6,723 nt of DNA from DATBIO01 sp036556965 (GTDB lineage: Bacteria; Acidobacteriota; Vicinamibacteria; Fen-336). The stretch is from NCBI GenBank assembly GCA_036556965.1, contig DATBIO010000084.1, positions 1 to 6,723 of the forward strand, written 5' to 3'. Shown here piece after piece: positions 4,777 to 6,723 of this stretch (position 1 is the first letter of the stretch; each line of letters begins with the position of its first letter). The notes below the pieces were generated by a model. It was given only the letters and a program-made list of their open reading frames with translations. It did no database searches and was not told the DNA's origin. The position numbers were made by a program, and so were the translations under genes.

Positions 4777-5795
4777 GGACCGCCCCGGGCCGGTCCGCGC
4801 TCGCCGTGCTGGCGGTCCTCGTCGCGCTCGTGCTCGCCTGCCGCGCCCCGCGCGCCGCCACCAGCGACCTCCCGCGGAAGGTGACCGCGGTCATGCTGCC
4901 CTTTCTCACCTTCGCCCCCTTGATCATCGCGGACGAGCGCGGCTTCTTCCGCCGCCACGGGCTGGAGGTGGAGTGGGTCCGCCTGCAGCGCTCGCCGGAG
5001 TCCCTGCCCGCCCTCACCGACGGCCGGATCGACGTGGGCGCCGGCGGCCTGAGCGCGGGGCTGGCGAACGTGGTGGCGCGGGGGGCGCCCATCCGGATCG
5101 TGGCCAACAAGGGCACGATCCCCGAGAGCGGCTGCACGGCCGCCCTGTCCATGGTGGGCCGCCGAGGCGTGGGACCGCTGCCCGGGAGCCTGCGCGGCGC
5201 CAGGGTGTCCGTCCAGCCGATGCTCTTCAACGAGATGTTCCTGGACCGCCTGCTGGATCGGAACGGCATAGCCAGGGACGCCGTGCATCGCGTCGACCTG
5301 CCGGCAGGGGCCATCCACGAGGCCCTGCAGAAGGGCCTGGTCGACTTCGCGGTCACCTCCGAGCCCCGCGTGGCCCAGGGCCGCGCGCAGGGGACGATCG
5401 GGCCGGTGGTGGAGGGCGCCGAGGCCCTGCCCGGCTTCGACCACGGCTTCATCCTCTTCGGCCCCAACCTCCTCACCCGGGACCCGGAGGCGGGCCGGCG
5501 TTTCCTGATGGCGTACCTGGAGGGCACGCGCGCCTACCAGGAAGGCAAGACCCCGGAGAACGTCCGCGCGTTGGCCAGGGCCACGGGCGTGGAGGAGCCG
5601 CTCCTGGAAGCGACGTGCTGGATGCCGGTTCGGGAAGGACTCGCGGTGGACCTGGACTCCATCCGCCAGTTCCTGGACTGGACGCGGGAGCGCGGGGCCC
5701 TGGAGGGCAGCGTCTCCGCGGAGCAGCTCGTCGACCTCGCGCCGCTGCGGGCGGCGGCGGCCGCTCTCGGGCCTGCGGCGAGGGCTGCGCGGTGA
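4773..5795 (+). CDS. ABC-type substrate-binding lipoprotein, NMT1/SsuA/TauA-like
   Basis: A 340-residue type 2 periplasmic-binding-fold protein. Relatives bind thiamine-pyrimidine precursors, sulfonates, taurine, nitrate or aromatic compounds for an ABC importer. The signature is PLIIADERGFFRRHGLEVEWV (49-69), followed by LTDGRIDVGAGG (81-92) and GAPIRIVANKG (104-114), the expected pattern of alpha/beta lobe 1. The second-lobe start GSLRGARVSVQP and the later DFAVTSEPR also fit. The N-terminus has R2 and R7, a hydrophobic core (9-22) and VLAC with Cys23, so lipid anchoring in the periplasm is likely; -2 Leu is a slightly unusual lipobox. GTG was chosen because it overlaps the preceding stop (GTGA), places the signal peptide at the N-terminus, and has GAGG 4 nt upstream. 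The overlap implies translational coupling with the ligase. No permease or ATPase gene lies in the window. Ligand unknown; the family call is firm. Confidence 0.92.
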   Translation: MRTAPGRSALAVLAVLVALVLACRAPRAATSDLPRKVTAVMLPFLTFAPLIIADERGFFRRHGLEVEWVRLQRSPESLPALTDGRIDVGAGGLSAGLANVVARGAPIRIVANKGTIPESGCTAALSMVGRRGVGPLPGSLRGARVSVQPMLFNEMFLDRLLDRNGIARDAVHRVDLPAGAIHEALQKGLVDFAVTSEPRVAQGRAQGTIGPVVEGAEALPGFDHGFILFGPNLLTRDPEAGRRFLMAYLEGTRAYQEGKTPENVRALARATGVEEPLLEATCWMPVREGLAVDLDSIRQFLDWTRERGALEGSVSAEQLVDLAPLRAAAAALGPAARAAR

Positions 5796-5816
5796 CGCGC
5801 GATGGTCTCCGGGTCG

Positions 5817-5823
5817 AAGGGAG
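5817..5823 (+). promoter_or_regulatory. Ribosome binding site of the TonB receptor gene
   Basis: AAGGGAG, 7 nt before ATG 5831, inside the 35-bp gap after the binding-protein gene. It selects ATG 5831 over the out-of-frame ATG at 5802. Confidence 0.65.
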
Positions 5824-5830
5824 TGGCTTC

Positions 5831-6723
5831 ATGGCAAGCACGAGGTGGATGGCCGCCTGGCTGGTGCTCGGGAGCGCGCTGGCGGCCGGAGCCGACGATT
5901 CAGCCCCGGCGCCGCCCACCGAAGAAGCGGCTCCGCCGTCCTTCGCGGAGGAGATCCTGGTCACGGCGACCCGCACCGAGCAGCCGGCGGGCGCCCTGCC
6001 GGGAGCGGTCACCGTCCTTCAGCGCGAGGAGGTCCTGGCCAGCGGCGCGCGCACCGCGGACGAGGTCCTGCGGCGCGTCCCCGGCTTCGCGCTCTTCCGC
6101 GACACCAGCAGCGTCGCGGTCAGCACGCCGACCCTCTCCGTCTCGTTCCGGGGCCTCGGGGGCACCTCGGCCAGCCGGGCCCTGGTGCTGGTGGACGGAG
6201 TGCCCATGAACGACCCCTTCGGAGGATGGGTCCACTGGCCGCGAGTGCCCGTGCAGTCGATCGAGCGGGTTGAGGTCGTGCGTGGAGGGTCCGTGCTCTG
6301 GGGCAACCTGGCCACGGGGGGACTGATCAACATCGTGACCCGGCGGCCGGGGAGCGACCGCCTGGCGGTTGCCGCCAGCGGCGGCAACCGCTCCACCGTC
6401 CAGGCCTCGGCCTCCGCGGCGGGCGGAGGCGAAGCCGTGTCCTACGGGCTGCACGGGTACTTCTTCGACACCGACGGGGGGTATCGGCTGGTGGAACGGC
6501 AGCTGGGCGCGGTCGACCGCCCGGTGGCCGCCGAGGACAAGCTGGTGGAGGGAGTGGTGGATGTCCGGCGTGCCGCCGGGGAACGGCTGAGTTTCAAGGC
6601 CGGCTACTTCGCCGACGACCGGTCGCTGGGGGACGACGTGGCCCGCGACTCCACGCGCATCGGCTACGCCTCCGCGGGCGCCAGCCTGCCCCGCGCAGGC
6701 GGGGACTGGCGGTTCCATGGCTA
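5831..6723 (+). CDS. TonB-dependent outer-membrane receptor, 3' end beyond window
   Basis: The first 297 residues of a TonB-dependent receptor, a 22-strand outer-membrane barrel that imports scarce ligands using energy from TonB-ExbB-ExbD. It has a Sec signal peptide (R5, hydrophobic 7-19, cleavage likely after ALA at 18 or AGA at 21) and a Pro/Glu-rich linker. The conserved EEILVTATR (40-48) follows, a TonB-box-like start of the plug. The plug spans about 56-170 with VLRRVPGF (79-86), SVSFRGLGG (103-111), LVLVDGVPMNDPFGGW (118-133), IERVEVVRGGSVLWGN (144-159) and ATGGLINIVTRRP (161-173). Barrel strands begin after 175. The plug resembles BtuB/siderophore-type receptors and I see no SusC-type N-terminal extension. 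It is open to the last base, so the barrel is incomplete only because the window ends; a full gene would be roughly 600-800 codons. The 35-bp gap from the binding-protein gene implies co-transcription. Ligand unknown. Confidence 0.96.
   Translation, partial: MASTRWMAAWLVLGSALAAGADDSAPAPPTEEAAPPSFAEEILVTATRTEQPAGALPGAVTVLQREEVLASGARTADEVLRRVPGFALFRDTSSVAVSTPTLSVSFRGLGGTSASRALVLVDGVPMNDPFGGWVHWPRVPVQSIERVEVVRGGSVLWGNLATGGLINIVTRRPGSDRLAVAASGGNRSTVQASASAAGGGEAVSYGLHGYFFDTDGGYRLVERQLGAVDRPVAAEDKLVEGVVDVRRAAGERLSFKAGYFADDRSLGDDVARDSTRIGYASAGASLPRAGGDWRFHG

Noticed and set aside
4386..5444. Minus-strand open frame (352 codons) opposite the end of the ligase gene and the binding-protein gene
   Set aside because: Its composition is His/Gln/Ala/Gly-rich with no recognisable domain, and both genes it opposes have strong family signatures.

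Overview
The window is a high-GC, ordinary-looking chromosomal segment from a Gram-negative bacterium. It encodes a TonB-dependent outer-membrane receptor, three proteins with lipoprotein-type signal peptides, and an ECF sigma factor of the type expanded in Acidobacteriota, Planctomycetota and Myxococcota (TIGR02999 / PF07638-like). Together with a Cys-rich secreted lipoprotein, this suggests Myxococcota or Acidobacteriota. The sequence alone does not decide between them. I see no tRNA, rRNA, CRISPR array, insertion sequence or phage gene.

Layout. (1) 1-477, minus strand: a complete small VOC/PhnB-like protein. (2) 478-775: a divergent intergenic region with weak promoter candidates. (3) 776-1813, plus: a Cys-rich lipoprotein of unknown function. 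It ends at a perfect 12-bp hairpin (1821-1849) shared with (4), a convergent small lipoprotein gene on the minus strand (1859-2320). (5) 2321-2442: a divergent regulatory region holding an 8-bp inverted repeat next to the lipoprotein's ribosome binding site, and a strong sigma-70-like promoter facing the sigma-factor gene. (6) 2443-3045, plus: the ECF sigma factor, with no anti-sigma factor or kinase gene beside it in the window. (7) 3190-6723, plus: a probable operon of three genes. These are a PaaK-like adenylate-forming enzyme, an NMT1/SsuA-like substrate-binding lipoprotein whose GTG start overlaps the preceding stop, and, 35 bp further on, a TonB-dependent receptor cut off by the window end.

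How the genes may work together. The three-gene operon reads as a nutrient-capture route: a receptor for outer-membrane uptake, a lipid-anchored periplasmic binding protein, and a cytoplasmic enzyme that could activate an imported carboxylic acid as an adenylate or CoA thioester. No permease or ATPase gene is visible, and the substrate cannot be read from the sequence. The most notable regulatory observation is the sigma-factor promoter. It has a perfect -35, a 17-bp spacer containing seven consecutive G, and a start codon only about 12 nt beyond the predicted transcription start.
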